Origin: Lysobacteraceae bacterium CU05-9 | Lineage (GTDB): Bacteria; Pseudomonadota; Gammaproteobacteria; Xanthomonadales; Xanthomonadaceae | Length of the DNA: 64,000 nt | Assembly: GCA_007556525.1 (NCBI GenBank) | Contig: SWJS01000001.1 | Coordinates: forward strand, 620,184-684,183 | Direction of reading: 5' to 3' | The notes under the pieces: model-generated | Told to the model about the DNA's origin: nothing | The model's database searches: none | What the model saw: the letters and a program-made list of their open reading frames with translations, nothing else | Shown: piece after piece, positions 26,599 to 36,016 of the stretch | How positions within the stretch are numbered: position 1 is the stretch's first letter | Layout of the letters: every line of letters begins with the position of its first letter | Made by a program: the position numbers and the translations under genes

Positions 26599-28932
26599 TT
26601 ATTTCCTTGGATTTTCCGCATCCCACAGCGTTTCGCGTTCATCGCGCAGGCCACTTTGCAACGACTTCGAGCCATTGAGCACCACGCGCATCGCACCTTC
26701 TTTCGCCGTCTCGTCAAAAACCGCCCCACCCTCCAGCCATCTCTTCACAACGACTGGTCGTGGGTGACGGAATTGATTTTTGAAACCCGTGCCAGCAAGC
26801 GCCAATTTCGGCTTCACCGCCGCGATGAATTCTTCCGACGACGAACTCTCGCTGCCATGATGCGGAACGGTCACAACGTCGGATTTGAGCTTCTCGCCAT
26901 CCATTGCGACCAACTCCCGTTCCGGGTCGACTCCAATGTCGCCGGTGAGCAGGATGGTCGCGTTACGCGCCGTCACCTTCACCACGCAACTCGAATCATT
27001 CGCGAGATACGGCGAGTCAGGCATCGGCCAAAGGACTTCGAATTTCACGCCGTCCCACATCCATTCGTGACCACGATGGCACAGGTCGATGTTAGGAATG
27101 CCGGAACCCAACGGCGCCTGTGCATTCAAGACCTTCACTCCGCGTCGTACTGCCTCGAAACCTCCTGCATGATCATTGTCACCATGACTGAGCATCACGC
27201 GATCCACTGTTGAGACTCCCATCGCACGCAACGTTGGCAACACAGAGAGTTCCCCTTCGTCGCGACCGGGAGTTTTGGCGGGGCCGACGTCATAGAGGAA
27301 GTTGTGCGAGGCGGTTTGCATGAAGACCGACAAACCTTGTCCCACATCAATCACGCGCATCGAAACATCGCCTTGCGACGGTCGCGGCAAATAAGGCCAC
27401 AACATCGGCAACGTCAACACTACACCCAACCAACGTCCCGGCGTTCGCGATGGCAACGTCAAAACCAACGCCGCCAACAACCCCATCACCAACCCAACTG
27501 TCGTCAACGTCGGCAGGAAAAACATGGCACCGGATTGTTTTGACAGCCATACAAACAACGGCCACGTGAGGTCAAAACACCACGCCGCCAAATTCCAGAT
27601 CCAAACACCGCCACCGCTCCACACCGCATCGACGCCGGTGCCCAACAACGATAGCGGCACGACCACGCAACTCCACCACGGCACCGCGAGCAAGTTCGCC
27701 AATGAGCCCGCCGCCGACACTTGACCAAATAGAAGCACGCCCAATGGCATCAAAACCAACGTCGCGACCCATTGCGTCTGCAAAAACAACTTCATCCCGC
27801 CCACCGCACCCAACGGAGGCATGACCGCCATCAACCAACCGACGCCGAGAAAGCTCAACCAAAATCCCGCCGTCATCACCGCCATCGGATCCCATGCGAC
27901 CATCACGAATGCGACGGCGCCTAACGTATCAAATGCCGAAACACTTCGTCGCGCAAGAATCGAAATCGCAATCACGACGAGCATCATCGCGGTGCGCACC
28001 GTTGGCACTTCGCTGCCCGTCAGAATCGCATAACCGACCCCACCAACCACACCGAGTACCGCCATCAATCCATGCATCGGAATGAGGTGCGTCAAGCGCG
28101 GCCACCCGAGCACCAGCAGCTTTCCAAACAACGCGAAAAACACTGCCACAAACCCCACATGCGATCCAGAAATCGCAATAAGATGTGTGAGTCCATCGTT
28201 ACGCAAAATCTGCCAATCATCCTGACTGATCCCGCGCGTATCGCCCAACGCCAAGGCGCGCACGAACCGACTCGACGGTGACGTCACACTCGACCCAATG
28301 CGCGCCGACGATTGTTGCCGCCACGAAAACATCGACTCCTTCGATCGCAACAACACGGCGTCATCGAGATCCTTTAATCGACCGGTACCGACGATGCGTT
28401 TGGCGAAGGCGGATTTTTCACTGTCAAAACCCCCTTCATTAATCACACTCCTCGGCATCCGCATCTGCAGCGGCAACTCCCACGTTTGCCCGACGCGAAA
28501 CCTCTCGGCATACGGCGCAACGTCCTCGCCCGGCTTTGCATACCACTGAACACGGATCTGTTGTTTGACGAGAAATTCAAATGACTTCGGCGCACGCTCC
28601 ACCGTCGCGACAAACCGCAACCCACCCTCATCGATTATCGGCAGCTCTTCAATCTCTGCGACTAAGGTTGCCGTCTCCCGATCCAACGCCAGCGGCACCG
28701 TCGCGCGCACTACCTCGCCCGCGTGCCACTGCCCCAATGCAAAGCCCAAGCCAACCGCGGCTACAAACCGCCATCGTGCGGTCAACAACCACCACGCACC
28801 AAACAGCAACGCACCGCCCAGCGCATACGACGCCGGCAACAACGCGGATCCATACAGCGCCAAACAAACGCCCGTCACCAACGCAACTGCGCAGGCGAAC
28901 GATAATCGCGATGGAGACAAAAATTCGAACAT
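26599..28932 (-). CDS. comEC: DNA uptake channel protein ComEC/Rec2
   Basis: Polytopic competence protein of 777 residues. An N-terminal DUF4131 region with membrane helices is followed by the central Competence domain (GLTHLIAISGSHVGFVAVFF near residue 250). A C-terminal metallo-beta-lactamase-like domain carries the metal motif SHGDNDHAGG near 590. ComEC carries single-stranded DNA across the inner membrane during transformation. The gene appears intact and full length. It lies directly upstream of msbA in this strand, an arrangement known in several gammaproteobacteria. Confidence 0.92.
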   Translation of the reverse strand: MFEFLSPSRLSFACAVALVTGVCLALYGSALLPASYALGGALLFGAWWLLTARWRFVAAVGLGFALGQWHAGEVVRATVPLALDRETATLVAEIEELPIIDEGGLRFVATVERAPKSFEFLVKQQIRVQWYAKPGEDVAPYAERFRVGQTWELPLQMRMPRSVINEGGFDSEKSAFAKRIVGTGRLKDLDDAVLLRSKESMFSWRQQSSARIGSSVTSPSSRFVRALALGDTRGISQDDWQILRNDGLTHLIAISGSHVGFVAVFFALFGKLLVLGWPRLTHLIPMHGLMAVLGVVGGVGYAILTGSEVPTVRTAMMLVVIAISILARRSVSAFDTLGAVAFVMVAWDPMAVMTAGFWLSFLGVGWLMAVMPPLGAVGGMKLFLQTQWVATLVLMPLGVLLFGQVSAAGSLANLLAVPWWSCVVVPLSLLGTGVDAVWSGGGVWIWNLAAWCFDLTWPLFVWLSKQSGAMFFLPTLTTVGLVMGLLAALVLTLPSRTPGRWLGVVLTLPMLWPYLPRPSQGDVSMRVIDVGQGLSVFMQTASHNFLYDVGPAKTPGRDEGELSVLPTLRAMGVSTVDRVMLSHGDNDHAGGFEAVRRGVKVLNAQAPLGSGIPNIDLCHRGHEWMWDGVKFEVLWPMPDSPYLANDSSCVVKVTARNATILLTGDIGVDPERELVAMDGEKLKSDVVTVPHHGSESSSSEEFIAAVKPKLALAGTGFKNQFRHPRPVVVKRWLEGGAVFDETAKEGAMRVVLNGSKSLQSGLRDERETLWDAENPRK

Positions 28933-28969
28933 CCACCCACCCTACGGCGAGCGGACAATCACCGTACCG

Positions 28970-29677
28970 TTACTCGGCCTTTAAGGCGACAGGCTGTAGC
29001 TTTCCTTCGACGAGCTCAACCACGCGGTCGAGTCGTGCAGCCAAACGACGGTCATGCGTGACCATCACGAGTGACGTGCCCTGCTCCTTGTTGAGCTTGA
29101 GCATCAACTCAAACACGGTCGCCGCGGTGCGTTCATCGAGATTACCGGTCGGCTCGTCGCCGAGAATGCACGCCGGACGGTTCGCCATCGCACGCGCAAC
29201 AGCAGCACGTTGGCGCTCACCACCCGACAACTCGCCGGGCTTATGAGACAACCGATGACCCAACCCAACCGCCTCCAACAACTCCGTCGCACGGGCCGAT
29301 GCTTCTTTCACATCCTTGCCCGACAGCATGACTGGCAGCATCACATTTTCGAGAGCGGTAAACTCCGGCAACAGATGATGGAACTGATAAATAAAACCCA
29401 ACGCACGGTTGCGCAATTCACCACGCGCGGTGTCGCCGAGAGAAGACATTTTTTGGCCGTCAACAAATACATCACCCGCCGTCGGCGTATCCAACCCACC
29501 GAGCAGATGCAGCAACGTCGACTTACCGGCACCCGACGCACCGACAATCGCCACGGTCTCGCCACGCTTCACGGTCAATGACAAATCGTCAAAAACCGGC
29601 GTCCTCATCTCACCTTCCTGGTACACCATCGACAGGCCGGAACACGCGAGTACGGAATCCTTGATCGCATCATTCAT
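28970..29677 (-). CDS. lolD: Lipoprotein-releasing system ATPase LolD
   Basis: ABC ATPase of 235 residues with Walker A GASGAGKSTLLHLL, signature LSGGERQRAAVARAMAN and Walker B CILGDEPTGNLD. LolD drives LolC/E extraction of outer-membrane lipoproteins from the inner membrane. It overlaps the upstream lolC-type gene by 8 nt. Confidence 0.94.
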   Translation of the reverse strand: MNDAIKDSVLACSGLSMVYQEGEMRTPVFDDLSLTVKRGETVAIVGASGAGKSTLLHLLGGLDTPTAGDVFVDGQKMSSLGDTARGELRNRALGFIYQFHHLLPEFTALENVMLPVMLSGKDVKEASARATELLEAVGLGHRLSHKPGELSGGERQRAAVARAMANRPACILGDEPTGNLDERTAATVFELMLKLNKEQGTSLVMVTHDRRLAARLDRVVELVEGKLQPVALKAE

Positions 29678-30914
29678 AGCGCAATGCCTCCGCAGGTGCC
29701 GTGCGCGCAGCGCGCCAAGCCGGATACAACGTCGCGAGGAATGCCATGATCAACGCCACCGCCGAAATCACCAAAATATCTGATACCCGCAAATCCGTCG
29801 GCAACCCCGTCACGTAATAAACGTCTTCGGGCAACAATTGCACACCGAGCACCGTCTCGATGCCTTTGAGAATATGTTCGAGATTCAATGTTAGTAGGAC
29901 ACCCAAAATCACGCCACTGATCGTGCCAATGATGCCGATCAACGAACCTTGCACCATGAAGATTTTCATGACACCCGATGGTGATAAACCTAACGTCCGC
30001 AAAATCGCAATGTCCGCTTGCTTGTCCGTCACCAACATCACTTGCGATGACACGAGATTGAACGCGCCCATCGCGATGATCAATGACAGGAGGATGCCCA
30101 TCAGGGTCTTCTCCATCTTTAACGCGCGGAACATGTTGATGTTTTCGGTCGTCCAATCCGTCGCCTGATATTCGCCACGCAATGACGTGCCGATTTCCTT
30201 CGCGACGTCGGCCGCCTTGTCCATATCCTTCACTTTGACGCGCACGCCGGTGACACCATCACCCATGCGCAAAACACGCTGCAAATCCGACATGTTGACG
30301 AATGCCATGCCGCGGTCGTATTCGTTGTAACCCGCCGAAAAAATCCCCGACACCGTAAACCGCTTAAATTGCGGCACCGCCGTCACCGGAGTCACGCGGT
30401 AATCGGATGTCATCAATGTGACTTGATCACCAACAGCTGCACCCATCCATTGCGCCAACTCCGAGCCGAGAATGATATTGAACTCACCTGGTTTCAAATC
30501 AGTGAGCTTACCGGTGACAACACGCTGTCCGATGACGGAGACCTGCGCTTCAACAGCAGGATCAATACCACGCACCATCGCCGGCTGATTGCGGGCGCCC
30601 TGTAACAGCGCTTCCTTTTCGACATAGGGAGCGGCGCCGATGACGTTCGGATTTTTGCGAACTTCTGCATCAACATTGCGCCAATCCAAAACCGGATCAC
30701 CATAACCCGATACCGTCACGTGCGAGACCATCTGCAGCATGCGATCACGGATCTCGAGCTGGAAGCCGCTCATGACAGACAGCGTCGTAATCAGCGCGGC
30801 CACACCAATCGCGATCCCAAGGATCGACGCCAGCGAAATGAAGGAAATGAATCCATTGCGGCGCTTGGCTCTGAGATAGCGAAGACCGATGGAAATGGGC
30901 AACGGTTTAAACAT
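29670..30914 (-). CDS. lolC: Lipoprotein-releasing system transmembrane protein LolC/LolE
   Basis: A 414-residue membrane protein. The N-terminal anchor helix follows the family start SIGLRYLRAKRRNGFISFIS, a large periplasmic MacB-like domain spans about 50-260, and three C-terminal helices form the FtsX domain. Only one LolC/E-type gene is present, so the transporter may work as a homodimer (LolF type) unless a partner lies elsewhere. It sits directly upstream of lolD in the same transcript. Confidence 0.92.
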   Translation of the reverse strand: MFKPLPISIGLRYLRAKRRNGFISFISLASILGIAIGVAALITTLSVMSGFQLEIRDRMLQMVSHVTVSGYGDPVLDWRNVDAEVRKNPNVIGAAPYVEKEALLQGARNQPAMVRGIDPAVEAQVSVIGQRVVTGKLTDLKPGEFNIILGSELAQWMGAAVGDQVTLMTSDYRVTPVTAVPQFKRFTVSGIFSAGYNEYDRGMAFVNMSDLQRVLRMGDGVTGVRVKVKDMDKAADVAKEIGTSLRGEYQATDWTTENINMFRALKMEKTLMGILLSLIIAMGAFNLVSSQVMLVTDKQADIAILRTLGLSPSGVMKIFMVQGSLIGIIGTISGVILGVLLTLNLEHILKGIETVLGVQLLPEDVYYVTGLPTDLRVSDILVISAVALIMAFLATLYPAWRAARTAPAEALRYE

Positions 30915-30919
30915 GTTGA

Positions 30920-31363
30920 CTATGTTGCCACTGATTGGTTCCGAAGCGTAGTGTTCCAGTGCACCAAAGCCAGCTTGAATTCACGTCGGCGCTCCGCATC
31001 CGGGAAGCATGCGATCTTGCGGACCTTGCGATCAAACAGCAAAAAAGCCACCGGGCCACGCCACTCAACTACCAAATCGCGGTAGGCTACGTCGTCTAGC
31101 AACAAACCCTCTTCGTGTGGGGCGATTAGGAGTTCGAACGAAGCCGCTCTCTTAAACTTCGTATAGGTAAGGGGTAAAAGCGGGGTAAAGAGTACTGCGA
31201 ACCCAAACTGCCACGCAAGCCCCGATGACCTGAGTCCTGAACTCCACACTGAAACGATTAGGAGCAGACTAGAGATTATTAGATAAGCGAAAGAGAGGGC
31301 TCTGCCGTCAACCCTGAGGTGGTAGCGCGCGAATGCGGTCGATGGCGATGCGGTATCGCTCAT
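30920..31363 (-). CDS. YgfX/CptA-like membrane protein
   Basis: A 147-residue protein with two adjacent membrane helices (about 22-40 and 47-65) and a C-terminal cytoplasmic domain. This matches the layout of YgfX (CptA). Its gene overlaps the end of sdhE by 56 nt, and ygfX is next to sdhE (ygfY) in many gammaproteobacteria. YgfX has been described as a toxin affecting the cytoskeleton in E. coli, but a housekeeping link to SdhE has also been suggested. Sequence conservation is low in this family, so the call rests on topology and neighbourhood. Confidence 0.65.
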   Translation of the reverse strand: MSDTASPSTAFARYHLRVDGRALSFAYLIISSLLLIVSVWSSGLRSSGLAWQFGFAVLFTPLLPLTYTKFKRAASFELLIAPHEEGLLLDDVAYRDLVVEWRGPVAFLLFDRKVRKIACFPDAERRREFKLALVHWNTTLRNQSVAT

Positions 31364-31595
31364 CCGTGCACACTTCGTATCCCATCATCCATTGGAAAAG
31401 CTTATCGTCTTCGGCATCCAGAAGATGTAGGAAATCATCCCGTTCTTCTGTCGGCGCATCGCCCCATCGCATTTCGAGGTAACGCTCCATCATGCGGTCC
31501 AACTCGCGCATGCCGCGACGGCACTTCCACTTCACTTTTCGCAACAAAGCCGCCTCTTCGGCGGCTTTGTCGGTGTTGTCAGCAAACTCAGTCAT
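31308..31595 (-). CDS. sdhE: Succinate dehydrogenase flavinylation factor SdhE
   Basis: A 95-residue helical protein with the RGxxE motif (RRGMRELDRMM) essential for covalent attachment of FAD to SdhA. Later conserved segments include FLHLLDAEDDKLFQWMMGYE. It lies 13 bp downstream of sdhB, which places an SDH assembly factor in the sdh operon. Confidence 0.93.
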   Translation of the reverse strand: MTEFADNTDKAAEEAALLRKVKWKCRRGMRELDRMMERYLEMRWGDAPTEERDDFLHLLDAEDDKLFQWMMGYEVCTDERYRIAIDRIRALPPQG

Positions 31596-31608
31596 GTACG
31601 GACGGCGC

Positions 31609-32388
31609 TTAGATTTGACGCTCGAGCATGAGTTTTTTGATGTCTGCGATCGCCTTCGCCGGGTTCAAACCCTTTGGACAGGTGCGTGCGCAGTTCATGA
31701 TCGTGTGACAACGGTAGAGCTTGAACGGATCTTCGAGATCGTCGAGGCGACCGCCCGTATCTTCGTCACGCGAATCTATGATCCAGCGATACGATTGCAG
31801 CAAAATCGCAGGACCCAAATAGCGATCACCGTTCCACCAGTACGATGGGCACGACGTCGAGCAGCAGGCACACAGGATGCATTCGTATAGTCCGTCCAAC
31901 TTGTCACGGTCTGCAGGCGACTGCAGGCGTTCACGGGATGGCACCGGCGATTGCGTGCGGATCCACGGCTTGATCGATGCGTATTGCGCATAGAAGTGCG
32001 TCAGGTCAGGAACCAGATCCTTCACGACTTCCATGTGAGGCAACGGATAGATCGCAACGTCCTTGCCACTGACATCTTCAATGGCACGGATACACGCGAG
32101 CGTGTTGGTGCCATCGATGTTCATCGCGCACGAACCGCAGATGCCTTCACGGCACGAACGGCGGAACGTCAGGCTTGGATCGATTTCGTTTTTGATCTTG
32201 ATGAGTGCGTCCAAAACCATCGGACCACACGCCGCCAAATCCACTTCGTAAGTATCCACGCGCGGATTCAAACCATCGTCGGGATTCCAGCGATAGATCT
32301 TGAACGTGCGAGGATTCTTCGCGTTCGCGGCAGGCCAATGACGGCCCGGTTGGATTTTGGAATTCTTGGGGAGAGAAAATTCAGCCAC
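31609..32388 (-). CDS. sdhB: Succinate dehydrogenase iron-sulfur subunit
   Basis: A 259-residue protein with all three Fe-S motifs. The 2Fe-2S site is CREGICGSC, the 4Fe-4S site [13 protein letters not shown], and the 3Fe-4S site [17 protein letters not shown]. It passes electrons from SdhA to the quinone site. The start is a GTG at 32388. The nearest upstream ATG is out of frame and stops at once, so GTG is the only sensible choice. It lies 16 bp after sdhA. Confidence 0.96.
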   Translation of the reverse strand: MAEFSLPKNSKIQPGRHWPAANAKNPRTFKIYRWNPDDGLNPRVDTYEVDLAACGPMVLDALIKIKNEIDPSLTFRRSCREGICGSCAMNIDGTNTLACIRAIEDVSGKDVAIYPLPHMEVVKDLVPDLTHFYAQYASIKPWIRTQSPVPSRERLQSPADRDKLDGLYECILCACCSTSCPSYWWNGDRYLGPAILLQSYRWIIDSRDEDTGGRLDDLEDPFKLYRCHTIMNCARTCPKGLNPAKAIADIKKLMLERQI

Positions 32389-32404
32389 TTGTCATTCGCT
32401 CCGA

Positions 32405-34198
32405 TTAGTACTTGCGTTCTTTAGGTGGAATCGAAGCGACTTCCGACGTGTTCGTGTCGAGGTGCACCGGACGATACGTGATCGTCGTGTTGCCCTGCTC
32501 GTCGATCGAGCACAACGTATGCTTCATCCAATTGACGTCATCGCGGTTCGGGAAATCTTCGCGTGCGTGTGCACCGCGCGATTCCTTACGGTTCTCCGCA
32601 CCGACGATCGTGACCATTGCTTGATCCAGAAGGTTCTTCAATTCAAGCGTTTCGATCAGATCCGAGTTCCAGATCAACGAACGGTCAGTCGTCTGCACAT
32701 CTTCAAACGATGCGTAGATTTCCTTCATCTTCTCGACGCCTTCTGACAGCGTTTCCTGCGTACGGAAAACAGCCGCGTCAGCTTGCATCGTGCGCTGCAT
32801 GCGATCACGGATCACTGCGGTCGGTGTCGAACCATTCGCGTTACGGATCTTGTCCAAACGTGCAATCGCCTTATCAACGCTTGCTTGCGGAACGTCCGGC
32901 AATGCCGCACCCGGCGTCAACTTCTCTGCAGCCTTGTTCGCGACTGCGCGACCAAACACCACGAGATCCAGCAACGAGTTCGAGCCCAAACGGTTTGCAC
33001 CGTGGACTGAAACGCAAGCCGCCTCACCGATCGAGTACAAACCTTCAACCACCGCATCCGGATTGCCATCGCGGATCTGCACGACTTCACCGTGATAGTT
33101 GGTTGGGATACCGCCCATGTTGTAGTGAACGGTTGGGATGACCGGAATCGGCTCCTTCTCAACGTCCACACCTGCAAAAATACGCGCGGATTCTGCGATG
33201 CCGGGAAGCTTCTTATGAATCACCTCAGGTCCCAAATGCGTCAAGTCGAGCAGGATGTGATCCTTGTGCTCACCCACACCACGGCCTTCGCGGATTTCCA
33301 TCGTCATCGAACGGCTGACCATGTCACGCGGCGCCAAGTCCTTCACCGATGGCGCATAGCGTTCCATGAAACGCTCGCCATTGCTGTTACGCAAAATGCC
33401 GCCTTCACCGCGGACACCTTCCGTAATCAAGCAGCCTGCGCCATAAATGCCAGTTGGATGGAACTGCACGAACTCCATGTCCTGCAAACCAAGACCTGCA
33501 CGCAATGCCATACCACCACCGTCGCCGGTACAGGTATGCGCAGATGTCGCCGAGAAATACGCACGCCCGTAACCGCCGGTTGCCAGGACCGTGCCTTGCG
33601 CGCGGAACAAGTGCAAGGTGCCGTCGTTCATATCAAGCGCCAGAACACCACGGCACGAACCATCGTCGTCCATGATCAGATCAAGCGCGAAATACTCGAC
33701 AAAAAATTCCGCATCATGCGCCAGCGACTGCTGGTACAACGTATGCAGAATTGCGTGACCAGTACGATCCGCTGCTGCGCAGGTACGCTGTGCCGGAGGA
33801 CCTTCACCATATTCCGTGGTCATGCCGCCGAATGGGCGCTGGTAGATTTTGCCTTCTTCCGTGCGGCTAAACGGAACACCATAATGCTCCAGTTCGACGA
33901 CGGCAGGGATCGCTTCACGGCACATGTACGCAATCGCGTCCTGATCACCCAACCAATCCGAACCCTTGACGGTGTCGTAGAAGTGAAAACGCCAATTGTC
34001 ATTGCCCATGTTCGCCAATGCAGCGGCGATACCGCCTTGTGCAGCGACCGTATGCGAACGCGTCGGGAAAACCTTGGTGATACACGCAGTCTTCAAACCC
34101 TTCTGCGCGAGACCGAACGTTGCACGCAAGCCTGCACCGCCGGCACCCACGACGACCATGTCGTAGGTATGTTCTTGAATCTGATATGCACTCGACAT
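32405..34198 (-). CDS. sdhA: Succinate dehydrogenase flavoprotein subunit
   Basis: A 597-residue subunit. The FAD-binding fold starts [19 protein letters not shown], and the histidine for covalent FAD attachment lies in [12 protein letters not shown]. Catalytic motifs [20 protein letters not shown] and [12 protein letters not shown] are present. It oxidises succinate to fumarate in the TCA cycle and complex II. It lies 3 bp after sdhD. Confidence 0.97.
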   Translation of the reverse strand: MSSAYQIQEHTYDMVVVGAGGAGLRATFGLAQKGLKTACITKVFPTRSHTVAAQGGIAAALANMGNDNWRFHFYDTVKGSDWLGDQDAIAYMCREAIPAVVELEHYGVPFSRTEEGKIYQRPFGGMTTEYGEGPPAQRTCAAADRTGHAILHTLYQQSLAHDAEFFVEYFALDLIMDDDGSCRGVLALDMNDGTLHLFRAQGTVLATGGYGRAYFSATSAHTCTGDGGGMALRAGLGLQDMEFVQFHPTGIYGAGCLITEGVRGEGGILRNSNGERFMERYAPSVKDLAPRDMVSRSMTMEIREGRGVGEHKDHILLDLTHLGPEVIHKKLPGIAESARIFAGVDVEKEPIPVIPTVHYNMGGIPTNYHGEVVQIRDGNPDAVVEGLYSIGEAACVSVHGANRLGSNSLLDLVVFGRAVANKAAEKLTPGAALPDVPQASVDKAIARLDKIRNANGSTPTAVIRDRMQRTMQADAAVFRTQETLSEGVEKMKEIYASFEDVQTTDRSLIWNSDLIETLELKNLLDQAMVTIVGAENRKESRGAHAREDFPNRDDVNWMKHTLCSIDEQGNTTITYRPVHLDTNTSEVASIPPKERKY

Positions 34199-34201
34199 CT
34201 A

Positions 34202-34591
34202 TTACGCTCCCAATGCGATGCGGACAATCGCCAGCACGCCAGCTAACGCTGCGAGGGCATTGACGAAAATATTGATTAACTGCAAAACGACGATCGCACC
34301 AGGCGACTTCACGTAGTCTTCGATGATTGCCTGCAGTCCCAGCTTCGAATGCCAGAACATCGCAATGATGAAAGCAATCAACACGACGGCGTTAAACGGA
34401 TGCTTGACCACGTCGATCGCCGTCGCATGCAGCGACGTGACGCAGAACAAGAGCAGACCAATGACGTAAAGTGCCAGACCGATCAATGCAATGGCAGTCG
34501 CACGTTGACGGATGAAATGCGAAGTACCGGACTTCGAAGCACCCCAACCACGCGCGGTCTTCAATGGATTGCGCAAGTTATTCGAATTCAT
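34202..34591 (-). CDS. sdhD: Succinate dehydrogenase membrane anchor SdhD
   Basis: A 129-residue protein with three membrane helices. FWHSKLGLQAIIEDYV near 78-93 contains the histidine expected to bind heme b. The start at 34591 (MNSNNLRNPLK) overlaps the sdhC stop by 4 nt. An open frame continues upstream through sdhC in another frame but has no anchor-like sequence, so the long version is rejected. Confidence 0.92.
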   Translation of the reverse strand: MNSNNLRNPLKTARGWGASKSGTSHFIRQRATAIALIGLALYVIGLLLFCVTSLHATAIDVVKHPFNAVVLIAFIIAMFWHSKLGLQAIIEDYVKSPGAIVVLQLINIFVNALAALAGVLAIVRIALGA

Positions 34592-34983
34592 GCTGCACCT
34601 CCGTTGTAGATCACGATGAGCCAGATGATCACCGTCAAAACCAAACTGCCGATGATGCTGATCCAGCTCGAACGGATGAACGTTGGAACCTTGAAGCCGT
34701 AACCCGCGTCTTGAATCAAGTGGCGGATGCCGTTGATCAAGTGATAGCTGGCAGCCCAGCTCCAGCCAAACAGGAAAATGAAACCCAGCGGCGAATTGAC
34801 GCATGCAAGGAATTGATTCCACGCGTCGGCACCGGCAGCAAGCTGCACAAGACCGTATGCAAAGACGAGGGCTCCAAGAGCCAGGATTACACCAGTCGCA
34901 CGGTGCAAAATCGAGGTCACCATTTGCGCCTGCCAGCGATAAATCTGCAGGTGCGGTGATAAAGGACGTTCGCGGTTCGCCAT
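34588..34983 (-). CDS. sdhC: Succinate dehydrogenase cytochrome b556 subunit SdhC
   Basis: A 131-residue protein with three membrane helices. RPLSPHLQIYRWQAQMVTSI and HRATG mark the quinone-site N-terminus, and SYHLINGIRHLIQD contains the heme-binding histidine. It is the first gene of sdhCDAB-sdhE-ygfX. The leader (34984-35106) contains a perfect 14-bp palindrome. Confidence 0.95.
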   Translation of the reverse strand: MANRERPLSPHLQIYRWQAQMVTSILHRATGVILALGALVFAYGLVQLAAGADAWNQFLACVNSPLGFIFLFGWSWAASYHLINGIRHLIQDAGYGFKVPTFIRSSWISIIGSLVLTVIIWLIVIYNGGAA

Positions 34984-35010
34984 GAGCTGACGCAGTCTCT
35001 CTAGTTAGTT

Positions 35011-35024
35011 GCGGAATATTCCGC
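35011..35024. promoter_or_regulatory. 14-bp perfect palindrome in the sdhC-ygfZ intergenic region
   Basis: GCGGAATATTCCGC lies 28 bp upstream of the sdhC start, in the 123-bp divergent region between sdhC and ygfZ. Its symmetry and place suit a dimeric regulator site. No known consensus is recognised. Confidence 0.4.
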
Positions 35025-35106
35025 GGGAAAATTCTTGCGTTGAAATACGCGGCATCGCCCTCCATCTCTACAATGGAAAGGCGCTGATGCGCTGCACAAC
35101 CTATAA

Positions 35107-35934
35107 ATGTTAAACGTTGGGACCATGCTTAACAAGTTTTTGACCGATTCGACGCCCTCATTCGACCTGCCAAACGTGACTGTTCTGGGTATTTTGGGTC
35201 CGGATGCCGTTTCTTTCGCCAATTCCCAGTTCATGAACGACGTCACACTCCTGCGCGATGGCGAGTGGCAGTGGAATGGCTGGCTCAATACGAAGGGGCG
35301 TGTTCTTTGCCTGTTTGCGCTAGTACGTATTAGCGAAAACGAACTCCTCGTCGTCCTGCCTGACTACCCTGCAGCGCAACTCGGCACGGCATTGATGAAG
35401 TTGGTCTTCCGGTCGAAAGTTCAAATCGGCGTTTGGTCTGAGCTTCATGCCAGCGGTGTGTTCGCATCGTTGCCGTTCGACGCACCGAATCAATTGCTCG
35501 GTGATTTCGCGCAACGTGATATCGCGTTGGATATGGGATCCACCGATCATCCTCGCGTCTTGCGATTGTCGACCGTCCAAGCCGCAAGCGATGAAGACGC
35601 TGCATCGAAGTGGCGCGTGGAAGATTTGCGATTCGGTTTGCCGCGGTTAGAGCCTTCGCTTGAGCACTCCTGGACGCCGCAACATTTGTCATTGCAGAAT
35701 CTGCGTGCATTCTCCGTCAAAAAAGGATGCTACCCCGGCCAGGAAATCGTTGCCCGCACGCATTTTCTCGGTAAATCCAAGCGTGATTTGATCTTGCTGC
35801 ATAACGCCGATATGCAGGACGGTTTGGTTTGTACGGCTTCATTGGATGGCGAGACGTACTCGCAAATTGTCACGTCCATTGATGCAGCACCACCGCCGGA
35901 AGCGATTGCTTTCTGGGATGGTTTGGCGAGATAG
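35107..35934 (+). CDS. ygfZ: Folate-dependent Fe-S cluster maintenance protein YgfZ
   Basis: A GcvT-like protein of 275 residues with the diagnostic motif KKGCYPGQEIVARTHFLGK near 202-220. It is needed for repair or assembly of some Fe-S enzymes, including in E. coli the MiaB tRNA modification enzyme. The start may be the ATG at 35107 or at 35125 (MLNKFLTDS). It is divergent from the sdh operon, whose products include Fe-S enzymes; the pairing is also seen in other gammaproteobacteria (ygfZ beside sdhE). Confidence 0.9.
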   Translation: MLNVGTMLNKFLTDSTPSFDLPNVTVLGILGPDAVSFANSQFMNDVTLLRDGEWQWNGWLNTKGRVLCLFALVRISENELLVVLPDYPAAQLGTALMKLVFRSKVQIGVWSELHASGVFASLPFDAPNQLLGDFAQRDIALDMGSTDHPRVLRLSTVQAASDEDAASKWRVEDLRFGLPRLEPSLEHSWTPQHLSLQNLRAFSVKKGCYPGQEIVARTHFLGKSKRDLILLHNADMQDGLVCTASLDGETYSQIVTSIDAAPPPEAIAFWDGLAR

Positions 35935-36016
35935 GAAATTTTTTCGCGGGATTTAACCCCATTCGCTGAGTTGGTTCGTTATAGCTTTCAAACCAACCCA
36001 AAAAATGGAGTTTCCC

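Noticed and set aside
33092..34246. 384-codon open frame on the plus strand across sdhA
   Set aside because: Antisense to sdhA, no recognisable domains, composition typical of shadow frames.
34202..35065. Single 287-residue protein reading through sdhD and sdhC
   Set aside because: Only its last 129 residues look like an SdhD anchor. The rest is an out-of-frame reading of sdhC, and a proper sdhD ATG overlaps the sdhC stop.
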